Source: GCA-2733415 sp964276095
GTDB taxonomy: Bacteria; Bacteroidota; Bacteroidia; Flavobacteriales; Flavobacteriaceae
Assembly (NCBI GenBank): GCA_964276095.1
Contig: CAXYDR010000001.1
Location: 186,001-250,000 of the forward strand
Length of the DNA stretch: 64,000 bases
Direction of reading: 5' to 3'
Both the position numbers and the translations under genes were made by a program. This document shows, one piece after another, positions 1 to 11,300 of this stretch. The notes under the pieces were generated by a model, which saw only the letters and a list, made by a program, of their open reading frames with translations, had not been told where the DNA came from and ran no database searches. Position 1 is the first letter of the stretch, and every line of letters begins with the position of its first letter.

Positions 1-1173
1 TTGGAATTTAATGCAGAAGTAAATTCTGTAAGTCAATTAGGTTCTACAAAAGCTAGTTCTTGGGATTTTAAAAACCAAGCCATTGTTTCAGAGGAATCAA
101 CGAATAGCCATGCAGGTCCTGGGAATATAACATCAAAAAAACTATCTGATGTTGTTGGTTTATCGGACTATGATTTAATGACAACTGCACCATTAGAATC
201 GGGTAGTTTAACCGATTGGGCCAATGCGCAACTTGTTAAAAGTGAATACGCTAAAATACAAGGCGAGTTAAAAATCCAAGGAACAAACTTGCCACTTCCA
301 GGAACCTATATCACATTAGGAGGTTTAGGAGAACGAATAAATGGAGATCATATTGTAGGAGGAATAAAACATGATATATCGGATGGAAACTGGATTTCAG
401 AAGTAACAATTGGGCTTTCAAGTGATTGGTTTACTGAAGAGCCCGATGTAATGTCGCCACCAGCTGCAGGTTTACTTCCTGGAGCTAGCGGTTTGTTTAA
501 TGGAACCGTAAAAAAAATATATGATGATCCTGATAGTCAATACAGAATATTAGTAAACGTGCCTTTGTTTGATGCCTCAGGCGAAGGTATATGGGCTAGG
601 CTTACTAATTTTTATTCCACTAGTGGAGCGGGAGTGTTTTTTATGCCAGAAGTTGGGGATGAGGTAATTCTCGGATTCTTAAATGAAGATCCTAGATATC
701 CAATAATTCTTGGAAGTGTATACAGTAGCTCGAGTTTGCAACCAGCAAGTGATTATACTGCTTCTGAAAAAAATCCAAAAAAAGCAATAGTTTCGATGTC
801 AGGAATTACAGTAGAATTTGATGACGAGAATAAAGTTTTTACTATTAAAACACCTTCAAGTAATACACTTATTTTAAGTGACAAAGACAAGAATATTACA
901 ATAGAGGATCAAAATAATAATAGCATCATTATGTCAAGTGATGGTATAGCATTTAAAAGTGCAAAGAATATAACGTTTACGGCAGATCAAAATATAGAAA
1001 TAAAAGGAACACAAGGAGTAAAAGTTGAGTCGTCCGGTGGTGATGTAGAAACCACTGGAATGAATATAAAAGAAACAGCCAATCAGCAATATTCTGCTGA
1101 AGGGAGTATGACGGCCCAAGTTCAAGGAGGAACACAATTAACGCTCAAAGGAGCAATGGTAATGATTAATTAA
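1..1173 (+). CDS. eCIS spike protein, VgrG / gpV-like (5' partial)
   Basis: The reading frame is open at base 1, so the TTG there is not a credible start and perhaps 200 residues are missing compared with usual eCIS spike proteins (about 580-600 residues). The visible part has the end of the gp27-like hub domain, then an OB-fold gp5/VgrG domain around residues 160-245 (FNGTVKKIYDDPDSQYRI, GVFFMPEVGDEVILGFLNED), then a C-terminal beta-helical needle with repeated short strands (ITIEDQNNN, ITFTADQNIEIKG, VKVESSGG). It forms the trimeric spike under the tube that is driven into the target cell. It is first of a tightly packed set of baseplate genes; the PAAR tip gene starts 12 bases later. Family assignment is secure; the exact Afp8/VgrG numbering is by analogy. 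Confidence 0.9.
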   Translation: MEFNAEVNSVSQLGSTKASSWDFKNQAIVSEESTNSHAGPGNITSKKLSDVVGLSDYDLMTTAPLESGSLTDWANAQLVKSEYAKIQGELKIQGTNLPLPGTYITLGGLGERINGDHIVGGIKHDISDGNWISEVTIGLSSDWFTEEPDVMSPPAAGLLPGASGLFNGTVKKIYDDPDSQYRILVNVPLFDASGEGIWARLTNFYSTSGAGVFFMPEVGDEVILGFLNEDPRYPIILGSVYSSSSLQPASDYTASEKNPKKAIVSMSGITVEFDDENKVFTIKTPSSNTLILSDKDKNITIEDQNNNSIIMSSDGIAFKSAKNITFTADQNIEIKGTQGVKVESSGGDVETTGMNIKETANQQYSAEGSMTAQVQGGTQLTLKGAMVMIN

Positions 1174-1185
1174 AATAAAACAAAT

Positions 1186-1488
1186 ATGCCCCCAGCAGCA
1201 AGATTAACAGATTTTCATCAATGTCCTATGACAACGCCAGTAGGTCCAGTTCAAATTCCTCATGTAGGAGGTCCGATTACAGGTCCTGGAGAACCAACGG
1301 TATTGATATGTAGCATGCCTGCAGCAAAAGTAGGAGATATGTGTGTGTGTGTAGGTCCTCCAGATTCAATAGTTAAAGGCTCTGCAACAGTAATGATTGG
1401 TGGAGTTCCTGCAGCAAGAATGGGAGATTCAACAGCGCATGGCGGACAAATAGTTTTAGGGGCACCAACAGTTATGATAGGTGGATAG
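1186..1488 (+). CDS. PAAR-domain spike tip protein
   Basis: A 100-residue protein made entirely of a PAAR-type fold: it opens with MPPAARLTD, has the glycine/proline-rich repeats typical of the family (VGGPITGPGEPTVLI, MIGGVPAARMGDSTAHGG) and ends with VMIGG. PAAR proteins cap the VgrG spike as a sharp cone and normally bind a metal through His/Cys side chains; H12, C14 and H85 are candidates here. It has no extension, so it is a plain tip and not a PAAR-fused effector. It sits between the spike gene and the gp25-like gene, and its last codons overlap the next start by 8 bases, which implies translational coupling. Confidence 0.9.
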   Translation: MPPAARLTDFHQCPMTTPVGPVQIPHVGGPITGPGEPTVLICSMPAAKVGDMCVCVGPPDSIVKGSATVMIGGVPAARMGDSTAHGGQIVLGAPTVMIGG

Positions 1489-1918
1489 TATAGGTACAAA
1501 AGAAAAAGGATATTTAGGATCGGGATGGGCATTTCCGATTACATTTTCTATTGGAAATTTAGAATTGAATTTGACTCAATATGAGAAAAACGTAAATGAC
1601 TCCATTGATATTATTCTTCAAACAAATAAAGGAGAGCGATGTTTAGAACCATCCTTTGGGACGGGGTTAAGTCAGTTCTTATTTAAGAAAATGGATGAAA
1701 CGCTAAAAGGAGAAATAATCGATGCTGTAAATACATCTCTACTGCATAATGAACCTAGAATAAATGTGAAGAATGTAGAAGTAACATATAGTGAAGAGCA
1801 TAGAGGAACTGTGATAATAGATATTGCTTATGTGTACAGTAAAACCAACACCAGACACAACTACATATTTCCATTTTATTTAAATGAAGGAACCAATTTA
1901 AATCATACTATGAAATGA
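1481..1918 (+). CDS. GPW/gp25-like baseplate wedge protein
   Basis: A 145-residue protein of the gp25/Afp9 family. This component connects the baseplate to the first sheath ring and starts sheath assembly. The family hallmarks are present: an N-terminal GSGWAFPITF, the stretch IDIILQTNKGERCLEPSFGTGL near residues 47-70, and the conserved E-R-C/P-x-F-G block. The start is a GTG that overlaps the PAAR gene by 8 bases, and the stop overlaps the next start in an ATGA, so the baseplate genes are one transcription unit. The size matches the family norm (about 130-150 residues). Confidence 0.9.
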   Translation: MDSIGTKEKGYLGSGWAFPITFSIGNLELNLTQYEKNVNDSIDIILQTNKGERCLEPSFGTGLSQFLFKKMDETLKGEIIDAVNTSLLHNEPRINVKNVEVTYSEEHRGTVIIDIAYVYSKTNTRHNYIFPFYLNEGTNLNHTMK

Positions 1919-4900
1919 GCCAGATTGATCAAAATAAAACGATATTTTCGTTACAATCGGCATTAATCCCTAGTTTAAACCTTATTGATAGTAGGGAGGA
2001 AATTGATCGTCTTAAATTCCTAACGGAATACGCTACATTGATCAATTTTTATGATCAGGAGAATACTATAAATGGAAGCTGGAACCCTTTTTTAATGAAA
2101 GATCCAGTGTTTTTATTGGCTAATATAGCTAAGGTGAATTACACAAAAATTCACGACCTTTATAATTCCACTTGTACAAATTTAAAACAAGTTATTAGCA
2201 ACACTCCTACACAGGAGAATATTTCAATATATTTCAATCAACTCTTCAATCAATTACTTGAGGTATTTATGAAGATTGAAAGATGGAGTCATTTCATGGA
2301 CAAATACCATCATGATTATAGCCTTAAAAATTTTGTGATTCACAAATTGAAGCTAAAATTTAGTGCTTACTTTTGGGCACTAATTTCACTTTGGAAGGAT
2401 GTAAGTTCTAAGCAAACCATAAAAGGCATCCAAACTATTGATACTTCATTGTTTCAGGAGTATTCTAAAGTGATTTGGGCACTAAGTAATGAGCCTTTTT
2501 GGAATATTCTAAATATTCAGACGCCATTAAATCCGGTTGAAAAATCGGATAAAATAAGTGAGCAAGAGTTCTTGAATAAGGTGCTAAATGCACTAGTTTT
2601 TGTTGGTGATCAACTGTTTAGCTTTTTAGGTGACATTATTAATCATGCTTCAACAGAATATGATAGCTTAAGTGTTCGGAAAGGTGTTTTTCCCGACACG
2701 TCGTTATTAAGAGCGTTTGTGAAATTACAAGGGGTTCAACAAGAACAGCTTAACGGTATCTCAAAAAAACACCTTGAATTCTATTTTAAAGACATTCTTA
2801 AACAAAAGAAAAGAAATGCAGATGCTGATAAAGCCTTCATCAGTGCTGAATTAGCAAAAAAGGATAATAGCTTTCAATTAGCGGAAGGTACCTTGTTTAA
2901 AGCAGGTGTAGATGCGAATAAACAGCCTGTTTTATTTAAGTCTTTAAATAGCACGAATCTTAATCCAGGTGTACTTACAGGTGGGTTTACTCTTGCGCAA
3001 AATAAGGATTCAGATACGGGGTTGATTTCATTGTATAAAGCTCCAGTGGTAAAACCTAATATTTTAAAAAAGAACAAAGTAGGAAATACAATAGGATGGA
3101 AAACATTTGGTGGGCAACCTGAAAATACAGCTTCTCCAGAATTTTTAGGCTTCGCTTTTGCTTCTCCTTTATTATATTTAAAAGAGGGTACACGAAAAAT
3201 CACACTTAAATTAAGTTTTGAGGCAGCAATAAATCAAGAATTATTTACACAAGCAAAATATTACTTAAGTACTAAGACAGGATGGCTTGAATTAAAAGTA
3301 AAGGGAACAACTACAGTTAAAAATAACAGTTATGAAATACTACCTGTAGGAAACAATAAGCAAGAAGTAAACTTAGAAATAATCTTAAATTCTACAGAAA
3401 ATTCTATTGAAAAATTCACCAAAAACCCTGATGGCAAAGATGTTTCTTGGCCAATGTTCAAAATGATGTTCAATCAATTTGAAGATTTAGCTGAATCTCC
3501 AATATTTTCAGCGATCGATATAAGTGTAGATGTGTCTAATGTGAAATCGTTTATATTGAATAGTGATTATGGACTTTTAAGCCTCAAAAAACCGTATCAA
3601 TTGTTCGGGCCAACTCCTGGCTTGAATAATAACTTTTTTATAGGAAGTGAAGAGATATTTAGCAAGCCATTATCATTTTTAAATATTCAAATTGAATGGG
3701 ATGGTTTACCTAAAAATTTCCAGAAGTATTATAAGGAGTATAATAACAATATGGATTTAGAGGTTGCTCCTCAAGCTAGTACTAATGTACAAACAATTGA
3801 AGAAGTTAAAACAGGGCCATTTAATAACAGATGCTTTACAACTAATTTTGATATATTGAAGGATAAAGAATGGGAAGCGCTAACTACGAATAAACAGAGC
3901 GGTTGCTCGTACGATAATGATCTGGGTAGATTTGTTTGTGAAAATTACATTGACCAACAATTACAAAAATCTGAAATTAATTCAAATGAATTGTTGTTCA
4001 GTACGACTGAAGATAATACTTTACAATCCAATAGTGTGTTTTCTTTTCAGATAGGGCCAACGATAAAGCCAGATCCTTCGCTGCAGCTTAATCCTTTGAA
4101 ATTCACAGAAAAAAGTACAAATGGTTTCTTAAAGTTGAGTTTAATTGGTCCTGAAATGGGTTTTGGAACTGATGTCTATCCTAAAGTAGTTTCCAACATA
4201 GCACATAAAAATGCGAAGGAATTGATGGATAAAAAAGCATCTACCAATTCACCTGCTAATTTACCTTTTGTTCCTAAAGTAAAGTTATTATCAGCTAATT
4301 ATGCAGCAAGTCAATCAATTCAATTAGATTTTAGTAAATCTGATACTCCTTTTCAATGTTTTGCTTACACACCAAATACAAGCTACCAGGTTTATGATAG
4401 TTCTGTTGATGGTGATTTTTATCCTAAAATTAACCAAACCACACTTGATGGTATTCAAGCTGAAAAGAATGTGTTACCCTTGTTTCCAGCTGTAGAAAAT
4501 GAAGGGATTCTGTATATATCAATGGATAAAGTTGTTGCTCCTTGCGAGCTTAATTTATATTTCGAGATTGCAAGAAAAACGGGAAATGTCCCTGAGAAAG
4601 TTGCTGTTAATTTTAGATATTTAACAGAATTTGGTTGGAAGGACATGCCAGTTTTAAGTGATGGAACTAACAATTTTACCTGTTCAGGAATAATTAAAGT
4701 AAGTATATCAGATGATATTGCCAGTACCCATGTTAGTATGCCAAATGATCAATTTTGGCTAGCTATAGGAGTACCAAACAACCCGAATTCTTATGCTGAT
4801 ACCATCTATTTACAAAGTAATGGATTTGAAGTAGAACGAACGGGTACATCTTTTTTATCAGATATGAATACGCCCAAATTACCAGCTGGAGTTATTAGCA

Positions 4901-5616
4901 AATCATTGAATACTATACCAGAAATAAGTAAAGTGGTTCAAATATTTCCATCTTTTTCCGGACGTGGAGCGGAAGATGGTTTCATGATGAATAAGAGGAT
5001 AAGTACACGTTTAAGAACGAAAGATAGGGCAATTAATTCGGTGGATTATTTTGGAATAATTAAGCAAGAGTTTCCTGATATATTTTATTCGAAATCTGTG
5101 TATGATAAGATAAATAGAAAGACTAAAATTTATTTGGTTAAGAAATTCGAAAATATAAATGATGTAGGTGCTTTTGTACCATTAGTAAGTGTTTCTACGG
5201 AAGAAATGGTTGGAGAATACTTAGGCAAGAGATCTTCAGCATTTGCTAATATTGAAATTCTAAATTTTGTGCCTGAATATGTGGGGGTAATAGCCAATGT
5301 CTTAGTCGATAAAAATTATGGTTTAGGACAAATGCAAAAGGAAATAAACACAAAGCTGAATTTATATTTATCTCCTTGGATTGAATCAGATGCTGTGCAA
5401 ATGGAAATCGATCAAGGATTAACAAATTCTCAAATTTCTAGCCTGATTAAAAGTATTGAAGGGGTAATAAGTGTTTTATCAATTGAGATTAATAAAAACG
5501 GTGAGGCTTCAAAATCGAATAACAATACTAATTCAGCGGTTGCAGTAGAAGAACCTAATCAAACGCTTATAGTAACATCGCAAAATCACCAACTAAATTG
5601 TAAACATCTACTATGA
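1915..5616 (+). CDS. Baseplate J / gp47-like wedge protein (Afp11-like)
   Basis: A 1233-residue protein, large as in Bacteroidota eCIS loci. The C-terminal third contains the baseplate-J signature: the stretch starting SFSGRGAEDG near residue 1015, then ISTRLRTKDRAINSVDY, and a terminal alpha/beta domain on self-inhibiting wedge geometry (VPEYVGVIANVLVDKNYGLG). The N-terminal two thirds are low in recognisable motifs and presumably form the peripheral baseplate decoration. Baseplate J proteins build the hexagonal wedge around the spike and hold it until triggering. The start ATG overlaps the gp25-like stop and the stop overlaps the following ATG (ATGA both times). The C-terminal 40 residues are polar and Asn-rich and look disordered. 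Confidence 0.85.
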   Translation: MSQIDQNKTIFSLQSALIPSLNLIDSREEIDRLKFLTEYATLINFYDQENTINGSWNPFLMKDPVFLLANIAKVNYTKIHDLYNSTCTNLKQVISNTPTQENISIYFNQLFNQLLEVFMKIERWSHFMDKYHHDYSLKNFVIHKLKLKFSAYFWALISLWKDVSSKQTIKGIQTIDTSLFQEYSKVIWALSNEPFWNILNIQTPLNPVEKSDKISEQEFLNKVLNALVFVGDQLFSFLGDIINHASTEYDSLSVRKGVFPDTSLLRAFVKLQGVQQEQLNGISKKHLEFYFKDILKQKKRNADADKAFISAELAKKDNSFQLAEGTLFKAGVDANKQPVLFKSLNSTNLNPGVLTGGFTLAQNKDSDTGLISLYKAPVVKPNILKKNKVGNTIGWKTFGGQPENTASPEFLGFAFASPLLYLKEGTRKITLKLSFEAAINQELFTQAKYYLSTKTGWLELKVKGTTTVKNNSYEILPVGNNKQEVNLEIILNSTENSIEKFTKNPDGKDVSWPMFKMMFNQFEDLAESPIFSAIDISVDVSNVKSFILNSDYGLLSLKKPYQLFGPTPGLNNNFFIGSEEIFSKPLSFLNIQIEWDGLPKNFQKYYKEYNNNMDLEVAPQASTNVQTIEEVKTGPFNNRCFTTNFDILKDKEWEALTTNKQSGCSYDNDLGRFVCENYIDQQLQKSEINSNELLFSTTEDNTLQSNSVFSFQIGPTIKPDPSLQLNPLKFTEKSTNGFLKLSLIGPEMGFGTDVYPKVVSNIAHKNAKELMDKKASTNSPANLPFVPKVKLLSANYAASQSIQLDFSKSDTPFQCFAYTPNTSYQVYDSSVDGDFYPKINQTTLDGIQAEKNVLPLFPAVENEGILYISMDKVVAPCELNLYFEIARKTGNVPEKVAVNFRYLTEFGWKDMPVLSDGTNNFTCSGIIKVSISDDIASTHVSMPNDQFWLAIGVPNNPNSYADTIYLQSNGFEVERTGTSFLSDMNTPKLPAGVISKSLNTIPEISKVVQIFPSFSGRGAEDGFMMNKRISTRLRTKDRAINSVDYFGIIKQEFPDIFYSKSVYDKINRKTKIYLVKKFENINDVGAFVPLVSVSTEEMVGEYLGKRSSAFANIEILNFVPEYVGVIANVLVDKNYGLGQMQKEINTKLNLYLSPWIESDAVQMEIDQGLTNSQISSLIKSIEGVISVLSIEINKNGEASKSNNNTNSAVAVEEPNQTLIVTSQNHQLNCKHLL

Positions 5617-8333
5617 CAGATAAAAGCTACATATTAGATGAACCGCTTCCTTTAAGTCAAAATTTTAAGGCAATTAAGGAAAAAGGGTTATCCTATATCC
5701 AAGAGTTTAGTGGGACGGAATGGACAAACTTTAATCCTAGTGATCCGGGTATTACCATTTTGGATCAGGTTTGTTTTGCCCTTACAGAATTGGGTTATTG
5801 TAATAATTTCCCAATCCAAGACATCCTAACAAATAAAGAGGGGATGCTAGAGTTTGAAAATCAATTTTTCACTCCTCAGCAAATATTGACAACATCTCCT
5901 GTAACAATAGAAGACTATCGGAAATATCTGATAGATGGTATAGATAGTATTGAGAATGTTGTTATTGAGCCTATCAAAAGTCACATATCTGAAGTGAGTA
6001 ATGTGTATAGGGTACATCTATATATAGACCCCGTTATTAAGGATGTTAGTGATAAAACAAGCAGAGATGAAATAGATCAAATTTGCAAACAAGCTTTTTA
6101 TTTACTGAATGAAAGTCGAAATTTAGGAGAGCTTTTTTTAATTCCTAAGCCACTTAAAAAGAAAGCTAGTAAACTGTTTGGAACAATAGAAATAGAAAAG
6201 TTAAGCAGTGCTGAAAAAATAATAGGAAAAATTAGAGAAGGGATAGAAGAACTTATATTTCCTAGAGTAAAACAGAGTGGGTATGAATTGTTGAAAGAAA
6301 AAGGTGTTGAAACCAATGAGATATTCAATGGTCCGATACTAAAAAATGGTTGGATAGATACCTCTGATTTAAAAAATAAACCTTCAACCATTCGTGCCGA
6401 AGAAATTATTGGGTTAATTTCTCTAATTGATGAGGTTGTTTCTGTTTCTGGTATCAATTTTACTCAGGATTCGGAGGAATACGAATTGAATGCGAAGACA
6501 AATGAGTTGTTGGTGATTGACCTTGTTAATTCAATTAAAGAGCAAGAATTGCTAATTACATGTAAAGGTAAAAATGCTTACGCGGGTAAAACTTCAAGTG
6601 ATTCCATTCGTATTGCTGCAAGAAAATTGCACCTAGAGGATATTGGATCGGCTATTCAATTACAGCCCGATTTACCAACGGGAAATTTCCGCGACATTAA
6701 CAGTTATTATTCAATTCAAAATACATTCCCTGAAGTTTTTGCAGTTGGGGCGGCTTCGGTTGATTCAAATGCTTCAGCAATACAAATTTCACAATCGAGA
6801 CAACTTAGAGGTTATTTAACCTTATTTGATCAGCAATTGGCGAATCAGTTTTCGCAGTTAGCGAATATTCCTCAATTGTTTTCATTTATTAATTCAACTT
6901 CAGGAGCACCCTCTGATAGAAAACATTTCTACGACCAGCAGGATAAGTTAAATAAAGATAAGAAAGCGTATCCGGTACCTTACCAGAAATTTTCTCCAAC
7001 GTATTTTTATCAATCACTATACGAGATTCCGAGTATTAAACCATTATTAAAAAATAATAATGTGTTCGAATTTAGTCTTGGTTTTGTAAGTCAACAAAAC
7101 TTGGATACAGAAAGTTGGAAAAAGTATAAAAACGATCCTTACAACTCTTATATGTGGGGGCTAATGCAAATTATGGAAGAGGAGCAAGTGAGCTTGGATC
7201 GAAGAAACGAAATCTTAGATCATTTACTAGCTCGCCATGGAGAATCGCCAATATTGATTAATTCAATTATTGATGCCTCAATTTATACTGGAGAGACTAC
7301 AAAAGGGCAAGTTATTTTTAAGAGCTTATTGCTTCAAAATTTAGCACTTCTTTCTTACTACCGTAATAAATCGATAAATTATATTGGTGCGGATAAGTTG
7401 ATTGCTACATTTAAGAAATTGCCTAAACAATTAAACTCAAAATGGTTACAATCCAATAACATTGATTTTATTTTTGATTCTCAAAAAGTAGACCAGTTGG
7501 GTCATATTTCTCAAATAGATTTTAATAATTATTCGGGATTAGAATTGAGAATGAACTTACTTTTTGGTTTAAATGAAGTGTATAAGAATTTCATTGCCGA
7601 AATTATTGAAACTCATCAAGAAAAAATAACTCCTAAAATTAAGGAGAAAATAAAATTATCCTATTGGATGATTGAAAATAGAAAAGGGGTGATTTGTATA
7701 GAACCTAATCTATTGGTTAAATCTCTCGATTTTCAAATTGCTTACTTACAAGGAGGAGAACAAGCAGAATACCATGTTATAAAAGAAAAAGTAAATTACC
7801 ACTCGGCTTTGGGTATTGAACAATTGTTCAGAGAGGATTTGCAAAAATCCAAGGTTAACCTGTCAGAAGCTATAACAATTCGTGTGTGTGAAAATACATT
7901 TTCTGTAATACAAACTGAGGAGTGTAATTGGGCCGCCGGATTATGGAAAACAATTCCTGGTACAAATAATAAAATTGCTATTGGAGCAAACTTAGGTGGT
8001 GATCAACCAGTTGGTTTAGATCATGCTATTTTTCAAAATTCGGCAATGTTATTTTTTCCTGACTTTGTCCCGCAATTCACACAAGTAGATTTTATATCTA
8101 GAATGGATATTTTTATGGAGAGTATCCTTCCTGTTCATCTAACAACAGCGGTAAATACTATTAGTAGTACTCAACTCAACAAATTAATTCCAAAATTTTG
8201 TGACTGGAGAAATTGTTTACGAAAAGTAGGGACTACTAAAGAGGAGGAATTGGTAAATGAACTGGAATTGGAACAAACTGCTTTAGAATTAATCGCTTTA
8301 CTTATTGAAATTGAAGATGAGGTGAATGATTGA
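5613..8333 (+). CDS. Afp12-like eCIS baseplate protein
   Basis: A 906-residue protein with the N-terminal signature of the Afp12 group: W-T-N-F-N-P-S-D-P-G-I-T-I-L-D near residues 37-51, equivalent to the HDPGVTLLE block of baseplate-J relatives. In solved eCIS particles the equivalent protein builds the second baseplate wedge subunit together with the J-like protein. The central part has a helical region (YIGADKLIATFKKLPKQL) and the C-terminus is acidic and helical. It lies between the J-like gene and the tape measure with 4- and 8-base overlaps. Function is assigned from the N-terminal motif, order and size; I cannot assign inner domains with confidence. Confidence 0.8.
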   Translation: MTDKSYILDEPLPLSQNFKAIKEKGLSYIQEFSGTEWTNFNPSDPGITILDQVCFALTELGYCNNFPIQDILTNKEGMLEFENQFFTPQQILTTSPVTIEDYRKYLIDGIDSIENVVIEPIKSHISEVSNVYRVHLYIDPVIKDVSDKTSRDEIDQICKQAFYLLNESRNLGELFLIPKPLKKKASKLFGTIEIEKLSSAEKIIGKIREGIEELIFPRVKQSGYELLKEKGVETNEIFNGPILKNGWIDTSDLKNKPSTIRAEEIIGLISLIDEVVSVSGINFTQDSEEYELNAKTNELLVIDLVNSIKEQELLITCKGKNAYAGKTSSDSIRIAARKLHLEDIGSAIQLQPDLPTGNFRDINSYYSIQNTFPEVFAVGAASVDSNASAIQISQSRQLRGYLTLFDQQLANQFSQLANIPQLFSFINSTSGAPSDRKHFYDQQDKLNKDKKAYPVPYQKFSPTYFYQSLYEIPSIKPLLKNNNVFEFSLGFVSQQNLDTESWKKYKNDPYNSYMWGLMQIMEEEQVSLDRRNEILDHLLARHGESPILINSIIDASIYTGETTKGQVIFKSLLLQNLALLSYYRNKSINYIGADKLIATFKKLPKQLNSKWLQSNNIDFIFDSQKVDQLGHISQIDFNNYSGLELRMNLLFGLNEVYKNFIAEIIETHQEKITPKIKEKIKLSYWMIENRKGVICIEPNLLVKSLDFQIAYLQGGEQAEYHVIKEKVNYHSALGIEQLFREDLQKSKVNLSEAITIRVCENTFSVIQTEECNWAAGLWKTIPGTNNKIAIGANLGGDQPVGLDHAIFQNSAMLFFPDFVPQFTQVDFISRMDIFMESILPVHLTTAVNTISSTQLNKLIPKFCDWRNCLRKVGTTKEEELVNELELEQTALELIALLIEIEDEVND

Positions 8334-11300
8334 AAATAACAAACATATCGTCTCTAGGGTAACTTGGGAAACTTCATTTAACAAAAAAGATTTGGCCTTT
8401 GGACTTCAATCTGAAATAAGTCGTTGGGGCAAGTTAAAGTTAGCCGATGAAATTTCTCGGGTTTTTGATGAACTTTGTCCATCAGAACAAGTATGGAAAA
8501 TTGACTCATTGGAATTAGATTTAGGTCAAATTGACTATGCAGATTTGCATGGTAGTTTGTCAAGAAATTTTTCCAAAGAACTTTCCAAGCAACTCAAAGA
8601 GTTACTATTTTATGCTAGTAGTAAAAATAGTAAGATTGATATTGTTGACAATACCACATCCAAATTATCCTTACTTAAAAGTTATTTGTCAAAAGGTTAT
8701 ATGCCTTGGTGGTATAAATCGGAGAGAGGTAATATTCATGAAGTATTACAAGACCTTTTAAAAACGGATAGGACTGAAACAATTAATTTGTTAAGATATG
8801 CTGGTAAATCTGATGATGTACGAAGGAGAATGTCTTGGCAATTCAACCATGATGCATTAATTAAAATTGTAGTGGGTCTAGAACCAAATAACCACCAACA
8901 AATAATTGAATTTAAGGATAAATTTGTAGACATACAGAACAGTGATAAAATTGTTCAAACTAATTCTTCTGATTTTTCTAGAGAAGCTTGGTTTTGGGTA
9001 TTAAGCCATATATTGGTAGAAAGAGGGTCACTTTTTAATAAAGTAACATTTATGAAAAGTATGCTAGCTCAGATGGCATTTCGGTATAATTTTAAGTACG
9101 GAAGTTTAATTGAGCTGATAGAAAGAACGATTAAAATACTTGCAATAAATTCTCCTATTCAATCTGATTTTATAATTACCTTAACAATTATTTCAGAAGA
9201 AAATAAGTTAGAAAGAAAGAAAATTGAAGCGAGCAGAGCAACTCAGTTGGACTATTGGAGTTTGTTAGAAAAATATTTGTTGGGTAAAAATGACAAGACT
9301 AACAAATTAACTTCGGCTGATGTAAACGATTTAATTAGTAGTCTTTCTCGAGAAAATAAACCGGAATTTGTTACATGGTTATTAACACTTAAAAAAGATT
9401 CAGTAAAGTGGTCAGCATTGCTTTTAACTAGCAATGAAAAAACGTATGGGATACTAATTCATGCCTTGGCTCCGGTACATTTCGATAACTTAATAGCTAC
9501 CATTAGGGTACTATCTAAATTGTTAATAAGCAATCAATTTTCAACTACGAAAAATGATTTATGGAGTCTAAGTTTGAACTATCTAACCGAAAATAAAAAC
9601 AGGAGAATTGATACTAATTCCTATACTAAACATTTAGTTGATGTATTGGCAGAGAAAGAAAAAATATCAAAACTAAATTTATTGGCTAAATGTACACAAT
9701 TGAAAAATTGGCCGAATGATAAGTCCAAAACAAGTATTGAGTTATACGTAGGGATGAACTCATTATTTAAAGAAGAAATTGGAGTGGGGAGTACAGATGT
9801 CCTTAATCAACGAATAAATGAATTGTTACATAAGTTAGAACATCATGCTTTAAATGATAAAAAGCTAACTAACTTGAATTATGAATTACTGGTTAGGTGG
9901 GCTCAAACCAATCCTAAAGAAACTTTTGTAGCAATGCTCCAATACGAGCAAAAAGACCGTTTACAAGAATTTCTGAATACCTATTTGAAAAATCGACATG
10001 CTCATTTAATAATAGAAAAGTTAAACAATAAATCGGCTAAAATAGTATGTTCAGTTCAAGAAGTATTAAAAGAATTATGTAGTAATAATGCACTTGCTCC
10101 AGTGGTGCAATTAATTGAGGACAAATTAATGTTGATAGGGCTTCAAATAATGTTGATTAGGCCGAATCTTTCCAATGTCGACTTTATTAAAGAGCTTTTA
10201 GCACAATCGTCTCGGGTTATGTCTAAGAAGCAATTGGAATTATTCAATGAACTAATAGATCATTTATTGGGGCATAAAAAAATACTCGCTACACAAATTT
10301 CAAAGGCAGGAATAATAGATTTAAAAAAGAATTTTCAGGTCATTAAAGATCAAGAAATTCTAATCAGGACTCATGAATTAATTTCGAATTCGGGAAGTGA
10401 CCGGATAGAAATAGGAAACTTTTTACTGAATAATTTTAAAGATGAAGTTTTCGTTGCTGCAAGAAAGTCTGATGATGATGATTTGCAATTGATATTGAAT
10501 TATTTGGTACAGAATGGTAGTTTATTAAAGTCTTCTTTGATAGCTGATGCAATGCGAAAATTAACTCATGTTCATAGTAGTTCACAAAAGTCAAAAATTA
10601 GTACTGAACTCCTAGAGCTTTTTTGGAAATGTGTTTTACTCTACCAGGAGCATAAAGGAGATACTAAAAAATTCAAGATACTATTTAATAAAGCAATTGC
10701 TTTTCATTTTAATAGGAATACGGGTATTATAAAAGCGGATAGACCTAAAGTAAATACCGGTGTTCAATTAAAATCTGGCATTCAAATTACCCAGTCAAAA
10801 CTTCAAAATATTGTTGCAAAGGGTATAGAAGTAGCTACTTTAACTATTAAAGATAAAAAGTTAGCTTTTGATTTATCGGAATGTTTACAATTAGGATTAG
10901 AATTGGATGCTGAGGCAATACAAAGTACATTATCTAAAATTTCGATTGCCGATAAGAGAATTAAAAACTTGGCTGAGGCTATTTCTTTCACTGATTTTTG
11001 TATGTTGATTTCTTCTAAAATTGGAATGAAGTCGTTCTTTGTGGCAACTGGTTCATTGCATAAAATTGTAAGGAATCTTGGTTCTAATGAATTAATAGAA
11101 AAGCTACTTTTTGATTTTTGGAAACTTACATGGCGTGCCATTCAAGCAACAAGAATGAATGCGAATAGTTTTTCTAAGTTTGTACAAAAAGTCATATTTG
11201 AAATAGCAAAGGAAAAGAATGTAAAAGCTTCTCATATATTAGAAGAAATTAGATCAAATAATATTGTTATAAACGTAGTACTAAAGAATTCGTTGCTTAA

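Noticed and set aside
1260..1532. Minus-strand open frame over the PAAR gene
   Set aside because: It is a shadow of the glycine/proline-rich PAAR repeats.
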